Shown: in pieces, positions 53,450-63,674 of the stretch
How positions within the stretch are numbered: position 1 is the first letter of the stretch
Layout: each line of letters opens with the position of its first letter
Source of the DNA: Neoceratodus forsteri
Taxonomy: Eukaryota; Chordata; Ceratodontiformes; Ceratodontidae
Length of the DNA stretch: 64,000 bases
Assembly: GCA_016271365.2 (NCBI GenBank)
Contig: CM028129.1
Span: 461,852,501-461,916,500, forward strand
Direction of reading: 5' to 3'
Made by a program: the position numbers and the translations under genes
Notes under the pieces: generated by a model
Seen by the model: only the letters and a program-made list of their open reading frames with translations
Databases searched by the model: none
Told to the model about the DNA's origin: nothing

Positions 53450-53670
53450 ATTTTATTGATTTATTTTAGTCTTTGGTAACCGGGAAAGGCCCACTAGGCA
53501 CAAGTGCCTGTTTTCAGGGGTGACCTGGGAGCACTAGGCAGTTAAGTGACTTGCTCAGAGTCACACAGTATGCAAGTGGAGGTTGTGAGAATCAAACCTA
53601 GGTCTGGTCTGCTGGATGTACCAAGCTCGTTCACAGCTCGTTACTCTAACCTCTAGGCTATACTGCCAGC
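53450..53670 (-). mobile_element. tRNA-headed SINE
   Basis: On the minus strand the order is 'ggctggcagtatagcctaga' then 'ggttagagtaacgag', 'aggtttgattctcacaacct' (B box), 'actgtgtgactctgagcaag' then 'tcacttaactgcc', 'cctgaaaacaggcacttgtg' then 'cctagtgggcctttcccggt' and an aaataaat-rich tail. 'catgtt' occurs on both sides (53,444-53,449 and 53,671-53,676), a possible short target duplication. The insertion seems to split a small palindromic sequence. Confidence 0.8.
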
Positions 53671-53854
53671 CATGTTGTATGACCTTTGTGAAGGGTGAAG
53701 TTTGCCACTTCACCAAAGCTTCACCAGTGAAGTTTTAGTTTGCAGCTTCTCTGGCAAGAAGGCAAAATCTGTTATTAATTTATGACACGGACTGCAGTAT
53801 TCAGGTAGTGATGCATCAGAGCTGGTGCTGTGCTTTGTTCATTTATCACCTGTT

Positions 53855-54245
53855 GATATTTATTTATTCATTTGAAAATTTGTGTCAGGGAAAAACATAC
53901 TGAGCCGAGGTTCATTTCCAGGTGCAACTCCGGGGTAGAGAAACAATAGGAATAGCAAAACATAGTACAGTACATTACATGATACAGCAACAAAGTGCAG
54001 GCATGATTACAGCGTATAAATACTTCACAGGTACATGCCTGGAACAAATCAAAATGCAGCTTTATGGATAAGGGTCCATCTGTCCACAAGCTCAGCCCAG
54101 ATGCCTCATCTTGTCTCAGATTCTGAATTATTTTTAGTGAACTTTGAGCATGCTTCCTTTTTACTAGTGAGTTTTGTCCTAAGTGGTTACAAGGTATTAC
54201 ATTTTTCTGGAAAGCAGATAATTGTAAGCTGTGACTAGTCACTTT
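53855..54245 (-). mobile_element. Unclassified retroelement-like fragment
   Basis: The left end 'tatttatttattcatttg' followed by 'gtgtcagggaaaaacatact', 'ggttcatttccaggtgcaac' and 'ggggtagagaaacaatagga' then a 'acatagtacagtacattaca' run looks like the 3' region of a minus-strand retroelement with a (aaat)n tail. The family cannot be named from the sequence. Confidence 0.3.
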
Positions 54246-54350
54246 AAGGAATTACCTGTTTTGATTGCCATATACTGAGACAACAGTTGAAGATGCAAAG
54301 AATTCAGTAAAGGGCTGAAAACTTACTGACTGATAATGACATATATTGCA

Positions 54351-55056
54351 GTGCCTATTCATGAATGCTGGGGATATACGCGCAAATTGCACGTATCCCC
54401 CTCCGCATAGCTCCCACCTGCTGGAGATCAGCATGGGGACTGCATTCATGAACAGCAGTCCCCGCCCAGCTCTGTTATGTGGCCCCACCCCTGGTGTACA
54501 GGTTTGCTGGGGCGGGCCACTGCGGGGCTGTGCACCTAGCCACACAGCCAATCGGCTGCCTGGACTGGGTCCTGTAGTGGATTCCTTGTGCCATCGGGTG
54601 CCATGTTGCCAAAGGGCATGTACACAGACTAGGCAATGCAGTGTGGGGAGACCCCTGTTGACAGTCCCCAATTCTCCCAAAATGTGCTCAAATGACAGAG
54701 GCAGCCACAGTGAGGGGTCTGTTGACCCCCACCATCCCTGTTTCAACCAGTGGTGGCATCTGTCGGGCATGCAATAGTTATGGCTGCCTTCAGAAGACAT
54801 AGCCATCATCTCCCCCTGTGTAAGGCACCTGCACCATCGTGAATGGTTCAGAGTGCGAACATACCCCCCATGCCTATCTCCGGGCCACCCCCACATGGAA
54901 CTGCATGTTCAGCTGGTGTGCCTGGTGCGTGGGGGGGGGGTGTAGCGGGGTTGTGAATGGTGCACAGAGGGCATAGTGTGCACGGCCAGGTGTGGGTGGA
55001 CTATGCACCCGGTTTTCATGGTGCATATCCCATCTGCACTGTTAGTGAATAGAGCC
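54351..55056. mobile_element. Harbinger-like non-autonomous element
   Basis: The termini are inverted and resemble PIF/Harbinger ends: left 'gtgcctattcatgaatgctg' + 'gggatatacgc', right (inverted) 'ggctctattcactaacagtg' + 'cagatgggatatgcacc'. The interior is GC-rich without a transposase ORF. The 3-bp duplication expected for this superfamily is not clear. The frames on both strands (up to 214 codons) are not supported. Confidence 0.5.
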
Positions 55057-55600
55057 AATTGTTTTTTTCAATTCTCCCTTCAGGTTTGGTTCCAATTCTC
55101 AGAAGGAAGCCAGTTTCTTAAAATACATAGTTTGTAATTGTTTCACATGGTTACTGCTTTTGACTTTTCAACTTAAACCTTTCAGCCATCCCTATTGACT
55201 TTCACAAATAATAGCTCTTCAGGGTTGTGAGAATCTTTGATAATACAGTTTGCCTGGTTATTTTGGACATGAAGACAATTATGGACCTTTTCACTAAAGT
55301 AGGATCATTTGGCACAGATGTTGTTTAAGCTGCTTATAACAGCCATGGAGTTATAATCCTTTGCTTAAGTTGTCACAGCCTGTTGCTATTGAAATGTCAG
55401 AAGCAGAATGCGACTTCAAGGCAGTAAAACCTGCAGAAAGAGATGACTACTAAGATCCAAAGAGCCATTTTTTATGAAGATAGGTTTACTACTAAAGAAT
55501 GAAATGTCCTGAATTTCAGTAGTTTGGGAATGCCAAGAGATTTGAGGCCTTCCAGTTCCTACTACTGTGTAATTTATTTGAAGAGATTTGGAAAATCGGT
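55057..55600. other. Unassigned spacer
   Basis: AT-rich, non-repetitive by eye, with no ORF of note. Confidence 0.5.
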
Positions 55601-55964
55601 TTAAAGAGGGACTCCGGCCAAAAGTGCTATATTACAGAATTATAATAAGCATACCCCCAATAAATCTCATACCAAAAATTAGGTTTATATGTTACTTCAT
55701 TTTAAAGTTATGAGATATTTTGTAATCCTGATTTCACTATCTATTCAAAAAAGTCAGTTTCAGAGAAGAGCCACTGATGATGTCCTGTCCTGAACTCACA
55801 GTCTAGTCCACACTGTCAGCAACCTTATGGGACCTGTTTCTCCAAAGTTTAAGAAACAGTAGCTATAGAAATTATTTAAAAAAACTGGCTTAGGGTTGGA
55901 TGCAGTGTTTGCATTTCCAAAATGTTCAGATGCATGGTATTGTACTTTAGAACATGTCAGGAGG

Positions 55965-56215
55965 TGGTTTTGGAATGCAGCACTGAACCAAGACATAGAA
56001 TGTCAAGGTGGTGCACAATTTTAAAATGTTGGCGGGGGGGGGGGGGCATGCTATCTCAGAATGTGGCAGGGATGTGCCATGTCAAAATGTGGTATGACAC
56101 TCACTCTGAGAATGTTACAGGGACACACATTGAGGAATTTGGTGGGGACTGGCAATTTTGGAATATAGTAGGGATGCATGTTGTTGGATTGTGACAGGAC
56201 ACACCATATTATTCT
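55965..56215 (-). repeat. 26-bp minisatellite, inverted-orientation block
   Basis: About nine degenerate units read on the minus strand as 'ccacattctgagatagcatg', 'ccacattttgacatggcaca' and 'actatattccaaaattgcca'. These are the same units as the plus-oriented block that follows, so the array changes orientation near 56,210. Confidence 0.72.
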
Positions 56216-57115
56216 GAAACTGCTTGTTCCTGCCACATTCCAGAGTTGTACTCACCCACCATATTTCAAAATTGTGCATCACATCCTCACCATATTCCAA
56301 CATTGTGTGTCCCAGCCACATTTTAAAATTATGCATCCCTGCCACATTTTGAAATTGTGCATCCCTGCCACATTCTGAAAATGGGCATCCCTGCCACATT
56401 TTGAAATGGCACATCCCCACCAAATTCCAAAACTGCACAGCCCTGCCACATTCTGAAGCTGTGTTGCATTGCCACATTCCAAAATTGCCACTGCCACATT
56501 CCAAGATTGTCACTGCCACATTCCTAAATTGTATGTCACTACCACATTCTGAAAATGTGCATCACCGCCACATTCCGAAATTGAGTATCATCACCACTAC
56601 ATTCTGAAACTGTGCATCACTGTCATATTCTGAAACTGTGTATCACCACAATATTCCAAAACTGTGTGTCATGGCCATATTCCAAAACTGTGGGTCATTG
56701 CCACATTCTGAAAGTGTGCCTCACCACCACATTCCAAAACTGTGCGTCACCACCACATTCTGAAACTGTGCACCACCACCACATTCCAAAACTGTGCACC
56801 TTCACCACATTCCAAAATGGTGTCATCGCCACATTCCAAAACTGTGCATCACTGCCACATTCCGAAACTGTGTATCACTGCCACATTCCGAACCTGTGTG
56901 TCACCACTACATTCTGAAATTGTGTGTCACTGCCACATTCAGAACCTGTGTGTCACCACTGCATTCTGAAATTGTGCATCACCACCACTTTCCAAAATTG
57001 TGCACCACCACATTCTGAAATTGTGCATCACTGCCACATTCCAAAATTATGTATCCCAGCTACTTTCTGAGATTGTGTCATTGCTGCATTCAACAACTGC
57101 AACCTGGTGACATTT
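56216..57115 (+). repeat. 26-bp minisatellite, about 34 units
   Basis: The consensus is 'caccaccacattccaaaactgtg' with three more variable bases, and the period is 26 bp (for example eight regular units between 56,760 and 57,000). Units alternate 'ccaaaa' and 'ctgaaa'. Translations rich in His and Pro in all frames are artefacts of the repeat. The last, decayed units merge into the right inverted arm. Confidence 0.88.
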
Positions 57116-57570
57116 CAAAATCTCATACCTGCAGTAGTCTAAAAATTGCACACAATTTTATCATTCTAAAGCCATGTTTGCTGCTGCATTCCAACCCTCT
57201 GTCACATTCTGGAATACTGTACCTTGCATTGACACATTATGGAAGTGCATGTGCTGACCAACCCAGCATCAGTTTTCCTTTTTCAGATGTTTACTACAAC
57301 TGCAGTTTTAAGTAACATAAGAGAAGTAAGTCATATAAGGTAGCTTGAAGGGAAGACTAGGTTGTGAGTTCAGGTTATGACATCATCAGTAGCTCTTCTC
57401 TGAAACTGGCTTTTTTGAACAGACAGTGAATTAAGAGTTACAAATTGACTTGCAGCTTCTAAATGAAGTAACTTACAGATCTGATTTTTAGCATGAGGCT
57501 GATTGGAGCTAAGCTGATCCAAACTCTGAATTTATTGATGCCAGAAATTTTGGCCTGAGTCCCTCTTTAA

Positions 57571-58039
57571 AGGTAATAGGAAATTTCTACATCTCACCAT
57601 GCATTCCTGTTTTCCTTTTAGTGTCTATTTAACATTCTGACATGTTTTGACATTTTTTGTAATAAATAATCTACTTATTTTTGCCTTTGTAACTTCTCTG
57701 AATCCCTTTCTTCTCAGCAGCTGCAGCTATCTCTCTCTCTCTTGCGCTTTCTCTTCATACTGTCTGAACATTCTATGACATCAGTAACACCATTCCTGGT
57801 CATTAAGATGCATAGCATAGAATGGTGTTACTGATGTCCTGGAATGTCTTAGAAATATGAAAAGAAAGAGCAGTAGCTGGTGAGGAGAGTGGAACTCTAC
57901 GTAGATCTGAGGGCACCCCACATCTAGATTATCTGTGTATTACAAATTTTTCAAAGCATATCAGATTATATAACTAACGTGGAAAGGTTTACAGAAGGAC
58001 ATTTACCTATGTACAGACCATTTCCTATGTCCTTTAACT
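57571..58039. other. Spacer containing a ~180-bp palindrome
   Basis: Arms centred near 57,808 are complementary: 'gacatcagtaacaccattc' (57,777-57,795) against 'gaatggtgttactgatgtc' (57,821-57,839). Looser complementarity extends outward ('gctttctcttcat' against 'atgaaaagaaagagc'). This may be a MITE. Its ends could not be fixed. The rest is unassigned. Confidence 0.55.
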
Positions 58040-59236
58040 CTTGAGGCCAATTGGTATTATGTGGTCCTTAGCAATGCCTGCAACATTGTGACACAAAGGA
58101 GACTGATAAAGAAACAAAGCAGCTTATGGGTGGCATCCAACATGGCAGATGGGCTAAGGAACTGGTTATGGATAGGTGGCAGAAGGTGGTGATTGACAGC
58201 ACTCACTCTAATGAGGGGTGCCACGGGGCTCAGTATTGGGACTGGTACCATTTAATGTCTTAAGTGACATTGCAGATAAACTGGAAGGGGAGTTATGCCT
58301 TTTTGCAGATTACACCAAAATCCGTAATAGGGTGGACACAGAGTTGGGGTGAACAGAATGCATAGGGACCTTGGGAATTTGAGAGTTGGTCAACAGCATA
58401 GCAGTTGGGGTTCAATGCCAAAACGTGCAAAATTATGCACCTAGGGCATAGGAATCTAAGAGCTGAGTAAAGTATGGGGGGGATGTACTGACAGTTGCTA
58501 AGCAGGAAAGGAACCATAGGGTTATCATATCTGATAACCTGAAAGTGGCAGGGCAGTGTGATAAAGCTGTGGGTAGGGCCAGTAGGATAATGGGATGCAT
58601 AAAGAGAGGTATCTCCAGCAGGAGTTGGGAGGTGGTGTTGCCACAGTATTGCTCACTTGTTGGACCCTGCTGGGAGTGTTGTGTCCCAATCAGGAAGCCA
58701 CACATCAGAAAGAACATAGACAGGGTGGAGGTAGTCCAATGGAGGGTAACTGAAATGGTACAGGGGTTGATAAATGCCCTATGAAGAGAGACTAAGGGGA
58801 TCTACAGCCTGGATGAAAGGAGAGTGACAGGGGGCATGATAGAGACTTGCAAGTGTTTCACAGGGGTTAACAGGGTGCAGAAAGGGAGTCACTTTCAAAT
58901 GAAAAAAAGAGCACCAGGACAAGAAGGCATGTGATGAAGCTGAAGGAGGGGGATTTAAGAGGGATATGAGGATGTATTACTTTACTTAAAGAGTGGTGAA
59001 CACCTGGAAAAGACAGCCAGTGGAAGTGAAGGAGGTGAAAACAGGAGCAGGCTTCAAGCATGTGTGAAATAAATAAAGGGGAGTACTAGTAAATAGGAAG
59101 GGAGGAGGGAGGGAGGCTCTTCAGAGACCAGTTAGGGTCTGCAGAGACAGACTAGGCAGGGACCATCTTGGAAGACTGGCTGTGCCAAGCAATCCTTTTC
59201 TGCAGGCAAATTCTATGTTTCTACTGTATGTTTCTA
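58040..59236 (+). pseudogene. CR1 LINE copy, RT to 3' end
   Basis: This 5'-truncated plus-strand CR1 begins in RT-3 ('NIVTQRRLIKKQSSLW'). It passes the 'RGATGLSIGTGTI' equivalent of PQGSVLGP. The active-site box is 'CLFADYTKI' (58,302-58,313; FADD normally, so the second Asp is Tyr). It then reads 'VGRASRIMGCIKRGISSRSW', 'SLVGPCWECCVPIRKPHIRK', 'VEVVQWRVTEMVQGL' and 'YSLDERRVTGGMIETCKCFT', and ends with the CR1-type tail 'tctatgtttctactgtatgtttctatag'. Several stops and one or two shifts make it inactive. It is a different copy from that at 35.7-44 kb. Confidence 0.85.
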
Positions 59237-59305
59237 TAGTCTTGCCTCTTCAAAGGCAGCTGTGTTGTAAGAAATGTGTCTCTTGATTACTAGGTGGGTA
59301 TCATT

Positions 59306-59373
59306 CAAGTGTTGGAATTACTGGGGAAGGGGGGGCACTAGCCCCCAAAGCTCAAAGTGTAATTCCAACACTA
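59306..59373. mobile_element. 68-bp hAT-type mini-MITE with 8-bp duplication
   Basis: 'gtatcatt' occurs at 59,298-59,305 and 59,374-59,381. Between the two copies lie inverted ends 'caagtgttggaattac' and 'gtaattccaacacta'. An 8-bp duplication and 'gtgttgg' ends are typical of hAT elements. The centre is only ~37 bp and GC-rich. Confidence 0.72.
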
Positions 59374-59381
59374 GTATCATT

Positions 59382-60121
59382 AAAACAAAAGCCAATTTAC
59401 AAGGGGCATGCCACTTCAAGAACATACAGTAGGCTTTTAAGACAGGCTATAAAGCACTTCACTCCCCTTCCCCCCGCCCCATGCATGCAAGTTAAATCAT
59501 TTAATTTGTGATTTAATGCGTGCATCCATCATGTGCTGCTGTTAGTAATACAACCAATGTGTCTACGAGTTTGTTTCAATCCTTTCCTTTGTCTGAGTGA
59601 AACAAAAAAATGCTTCCTCAGCTCCCCTAAGACTGACTTCTTACAAACTGACTGCTGTGCTTTATAGTAGTTTTCTAATTGTCCCTGAGACAACAGTATA
59701 TATATTTCCAAGGACAGTAAAAATATATTTTTTTTAATTTGGCAAAGTCAGCTAGGGCAGCGTATAAAAAGAAACTATGTTTCCTTGCATTCTCAGTGTT
59801 ACTTGTCATTGTTAGGACTGGAAAAACAGGATTTCTATGTTCCAGGAAAACAGCCATAAAATCTTTATATAGGTATGTTTGATTTTATTTGATGCACCTA
59901 AATCTCTGAGCTAGGGACTGGCTTTGTGTCTAGATCACAGGAATAAACACTTCAGAGGGGAGAGTGTCAGCTTGAGGAATGTGTTCTCTCAGCACATGGT
60001 GAATGCTAAACTGCGGAATCCTTTGTTTAACCCCATGTGTACAACAAGGAATACTGTATCTTCATTGTGCCTGCTGCCTAAATAAATAGTGTTTATTTTT
60101 TGTGAGAAAGATCTGACTGCA
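59382..60121. other. Unassigned spacer
   Basis: No recognisable coding or repeat structure. The region is AT-rich with short frames only. Confidence 0.45.
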
Positions 60122-60139
60122 CATTATTTTCATCTTCAA

Positions 60140-60314
60140 GAAGCAGAGAGGATTCAGCAATCTTTGAAGAGACACAGAGAGATAAAAATCCGGTATCAGT
60201 GTTTGGCTGCAGGGTGAAAGATAATGCCCAATACACCGTACATTCTTAGCTGAAATTACATGGCAGGTGCTAGTGGCAGCTTACTACCTAAGGACTCAAG
60301 TGCTCAAGACACTG
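60140..60314 (+). other. Speculative 5' exon with ATG and strong splice donor
   Basis: A segment preceded by an acceptor-like 'ttattttcatcttcaag' (ending 60,139) ends in 'gacactg' followed by GTGAGT (60,315-60,320), a near-consensus donor. An ATG at 60,260 in acceptable context ('ttacatggc') opens 18 codons ('MAGASGSLLPKDSSAQDT') and a phase-1 end. I recognise no protein. Signals this short arise by chance in tens of kb, so I give low confidence. It is one of few non-repetitive stretches in the window and could belong to an unseen gene on the right or to a lncRNA. Confidence 0.2.
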
Positions 60315-60320
60315 GTGAGT

Positions 60321-60611
60321 ACATGGGCTGTGGACAGTTAGGAAATACTCCCAGCTGAGGCTGGGCAACCAAAACTGAGATTCATGTCAGTCCTGTATTC
60401 TAAAATTAAGTCTTTTAACAGTTTATTTACTATTGTGTATACTTGGATTAGGTGTTCCCTAATTATTTGTCCCTCTTGAATGAATTGTTTTGGCTATTTC
60501 AACCTCTGCTCATAGCTCATGTCTCTCAGTACTCATACTACTTTGACTGCCCACATCTGTCCCTTCTTAATTGTTTTACTGACTTTTTATAGCTAGTTGC
60601 CCTGGTCTGAC
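60321..60611. other. Unassigned spacer
   Basis: Unique-looking sequence between the speculative exon and the 3' end of the minus-strand CR1. Nothing is recognised. Confidence 0.45.
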
Positions 60612-60887
60612 AGCAGTATAGAAACAGAAACTTAGAAGTTGATGGCAGATAAGGACCACAAGGCCCATCCAGTCTGACCATTTCTTTTTCTACCTTGTGA
60701 ATGTGCCATCGGCATTTGCTCTGTCAGTGGCCTATCTATTCATACTTATCTGTATTGCTCCCTTATGCCTATCCCATGGCTGTTTGAAGCCCTGCACTGT
60801 AATCATATCCACTACTTCCTGGGGTAGGCCATTCCATGCATCCACCACCCTTTCTGTGAAAAAGAACTTCCTCACATTACCCTTTAA

Positions 60888-61622
60888 TCAGCCTCCCTCT
60901 AATCTCATGCTGTGTCCTCTCACCCTGCTGTTTTTCTTATATTGAAACATGTTATACTCTTTCACCTTGTTAATGCCCTTAAGGTGCTTGAATGTTTGAA
61001 TCACATCACATCTCTCCCTCCGTTGCTCCAGAGTATACATATTGAGTTCTGTTAATCTGTCCTCATATGTCTTCTGATGCAGTCCCTGCACCATTTTGGT
61101 TGCCCTTCTCTGAATTGCCTCAATTTGGTTAATGTCCTTGTGAAGGTGTGGCCTCCAGTACTGCACACAGTACTCCAGATGGGGCCTAACCAGTGTCTTG
61201 TAAACAGGGATTATTATCTCCCTCTTACAACTTGTGATACCCCTACTAATACACATCATCCCCCTAGCCTTACCTACTGCTTTAGTGGTCTGCTTGGATG
61301 ATTTCAGGTAATCTGTGATGATGGTACCCAAGTCTCTTTCTTCCCTTGTGACTGCCAGCAACTCCCCTCCCAATCTATAAGTTGTTTCAAGGTTTCTCAT
61401 CCCTATGTGCATGATCTTGCACTTCTTTGCTTTAAACCCCAGTTGCCACTCTTCCGACCACTTTGCACGTTTATCCAGATCGCTTCTCATTCTGCCCACC
61501 CCATCTGGATCATCTACTTTGTTGCAGATCTTGTTGTCACCTGCAAACAGACAAACCTTACCCTCCCGTCCATCTGCAATGTCACTGATGAAGATATTGA
61601 AGAGGACTGGCCCCAGGACTGA
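60888..61622 (-). pseudogene. CR1 RT C-terminal half, FADD changed to FAGD
   Basis: From about 61,622 the reading is 'GSVLGPVLFNIFISDIADG' then 'KVCLFAGDNKICNKVDD', with the first catalytic Asp of FADD replaced by Gly (61,536-61,547). It continues as a 203-codon frame: 'EEWQLGFKAKKCKIMHIGMR', 'LAVTREERDLGTIITDYLKS', 'KARGMMCISRGITSCKREII', 'IPVYKTLVRPHLEYCVQYWR' and 'IEAIQRRATKMVQGLHQKTY'. It ends 'FQYKKNSRVRGHSMRLEGG' without a stop until 60,888. The C-terminus is unusually well preserved. Confidence 0.88.
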
Positions 61623-61625
61623 TCC

Positions 61626-62400
61626 CTAAGGTACTCCACTTGTGAATTCCATCTCTTTGGACTGTATACCATTTACCACCACTCTCTGTTTTCTGATCAT
61701 CAACCAGTTTGCCACCCAGTTGACCAACGTCTGACCCACCCAGAGCCTACCCGGCTTATTAATCAATCTTAACAGTATCAAAAACTTTGCTGAAGTCAAG
61801 GTAGGCAACGTCAACTGCTCCCACTTGGTCCACCATTCTGGTTATCCAGTCAAAGAAATCTATGAGATTAGTTTGACAGGACCTTCCTGTTGTAAACCCA
61901 TGCTGTCTTGGATCCTGTGCTTCTATGGATTCCAGGTGTTTCACTATCCTTTCCTTAAGGAGTACCTTCATAATCTTGCCCACTACTGAGGTGAGACTGA
62001 CTGGTCTGTAGTTCCCTGCTTCCTCCCTGCTACCACTCTTGTGGAGCGGGATCAGATGAGCCCTTCTCCAGTCTTCTGGGTCCTCTCCTGTGCTCAGAGA
62101 CTCACTAAACAGTTCTGATAATTCTCTGCTAGTTCCACCCTTATCTCCCTTAGTACTCTGGGATGTATGCCATCAGACCCCATTGCCTTGTCCACCCTGA
62201 GCTTATCGAACTCTTGTAGGACCTTTTCTTTTGTGAAGAGACTTGTGCACATCTCCCTCCCCCCCTGTGTCCATGGTGCTGAGCTGTGGGCCCTGCTCTA
62301 CCTTCTCCTCAGTAAATACTGAGCAGAAGTATCTATTTAGGATAGATGCTTTTACATGGTCCTCCTCCTCCTCCTCCTCACATGCCCCCTTATCCCCTTT
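61626..62400 (-). pseudogene. CR1 RT N-terminal half
   Basis: It shows 'GKIMKVLLKERIVKHLESIE' then 'DPRQHGFTTGRSCQTNLIDF', 'VDVAYLDFSKVFDTVKID' (expected 'DFSKAFDTV.H') and 'QTLVNWVANWLMIRKQRVVV'. A 1-2-bp shift near 61,770 separates the LDFSK frame from the next. Upstream (62,150-62,240) the 'KGKAMGSDGIHPRVL' part of RT-1 is readable with stops. Confidence 0.82.
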
Positions 62401-62477
62401 GATCTTAGCAATACCCCCTCTGGACTTCTCCTTTCACTAATCTATCTATATAAAGTCTTGTCACCTTCTTTTACTGT

Positions 62478-63470
62478 TCATGCTAGTGTTTCCACAGTTT
62501 GAGCCTTTGCCTGCCTTGCTGTCTTCCCTGCCTCCCCATCTTTATCCCATTGCATTCCCTTATATTTCCTGAAGGTCAGCCTTTTGGCTCTGACCTTTTC
62601 TGCTACTATTTTTGAGAACCAAATTGGTTTCCTTCTTCTTTTGCACTTTCTTTTCTCTCTAACACAATGGGGTGTTGCTTCAAGTATTGTATCCTTAATA
62701 CTTGCCCACTTTGCCTGTACCCATTCACCTGTATTTCTTCTTGCCAGGGCTAGCTTAACTCTGTTGGCCATCTAATCGAAGCCAGCTCCTCTGAAGTCCC
62801 ATATGCTTGCCTTGGAATGGGATGATTTAATTCTAGTGGCCAAACTGAACCATACCATGTGATGGCCACTGGCCCCCAGGTGACCTTCTACCCGGAGATC
62901 TGTGATCATTTCCCTGTTAGACAGTACTAGATCTAGGATAGCCCTGTCTCTTGTGGGTTGTTGTACCAGTTGTTTGAGGCCCTCCCCCTGCAAGGACTAC
63001 ACTATGTGTCTAGTTCTGGCAGATGTTCCTGCTGGCATTGACCAATCTGTATCTGGCATGTTGAAGTCTCCCATTATCAGAACCTCCCCCTTAGCTGTCA
63101 TGTTTTGTATATCTTCTAACAGTAATGTGTTTATATTCTGCCCCAGGTCTGGAGGCCTGTAGACAACCCCAGTTTGTATGGCTGTCCCATTTCCTGTTTC
63201 CAGGGTAACCCATAGTTCTTCTGGCTCCTTATGTGTATTCTGAATTTCTGTAGCTTTGATATTTTCATTGACATAAAGGGCCACTCCACCCCCCTTTTTG
63301 CACCTCGGTCTCTTCTGAACAGTACATAGCCAGGTATGGAAGTCTCCCAAGTGTGGTTACTGGTGAACCATGTCTCACTAATGACTACTGTGTCTAGTTT
63401 AGCCTCTGTCATTATTGCCTGCAGGTCTGGCATTTTGTTTCTCAGACTGCGAGCATTTGAGTACATGATT
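62478..63470 (-). pseudogene. CR1 AP endonuclease and linker
   Basis: Minus-strand fragments in order: 'MYSNARSLRNKMPDLQAIMT' then 'DTVVISETWFTSNHTWETSI' (catalytic Glu in ETW), 'GGGVALYVNENIKATEIQ', 'GVVYRPPDLGQNINTLLLED' and 'GEVLIMGDFNMPDTDW' (GDFN box). Next come 'LVQQPTRDRAILDLVLSNRE' and 'VEGHLGASGHHMVWFSLA' (SDH changed to SGH), and the linker 'KRRRKPIWFSKIVAEKVRAK'. Frame changes occur near 63,290 and 62,995. All key endonuclease motifs except the SDH Asp are retained. Confidence 0.86.
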
Positions 63471-63674
63471 TTCCACTGGCCAGATTTTAGTGTGTTGGTT
63501 TTTGGGCGAGGTCTGGCATTTTCCCTGGTGTCGTATGGGGAGCCAGACTGTTTTCCTTACCTGGTGATGCAAATGAATTACAAACATGCTGAACTCCTGT
63601 TTGATCACTAGCTGATGGGGGAGGGGTGTTCTTCCCATTCAACGTATCTGGTGCTGCATCTCTCTCCCCATTTG

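Larger units (their letters stand above)
55601..57570. mobile_element. TTAA-flanked foldback element (T2/Kolobok-like) with minisatellite core
   Basis: The termini are 'ttaaagagggactccggcc' (55,601) and, inverted, 'ggcctgagtccctctttaa' (ending 57,570). Similarity of the two ends continues for ~230 bp ('gttacttcattt', 'caaaaaagtcagtttcagag', 'aagagccactgatgatgtc' and their inverted counterparts). TTAA at both edges fits the TTAA target of Kolobok/T2 or piggyBac-like elements. The TTAAAG-type end resembles amphibian T2 MITEs. The interior is an inverted 26-bp minisatellite. No transposase is encoded. Confidence 0.72.

Noticed and set aside
54252..54896. 214-codon minus-strand ORF and the antisense 143-codon ORF
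   Set aside because: Both lie within the GC-rich Harbinger-like element and show no transposase or other motif.
56178..57018. Several 66-101-codon His/Pro-rich frames suggesting a repetitive protein
   Set aside because: They are translations of the 26-bp minisatellite, whose period is not a multiple of three, and they appear in all frames.
56216..57115. CRISPR-like repeat array
   Set aside because: Units are contiguous 26-bp tandem repeats without spacers, in a vertebrate context with LINEs and SINEs.
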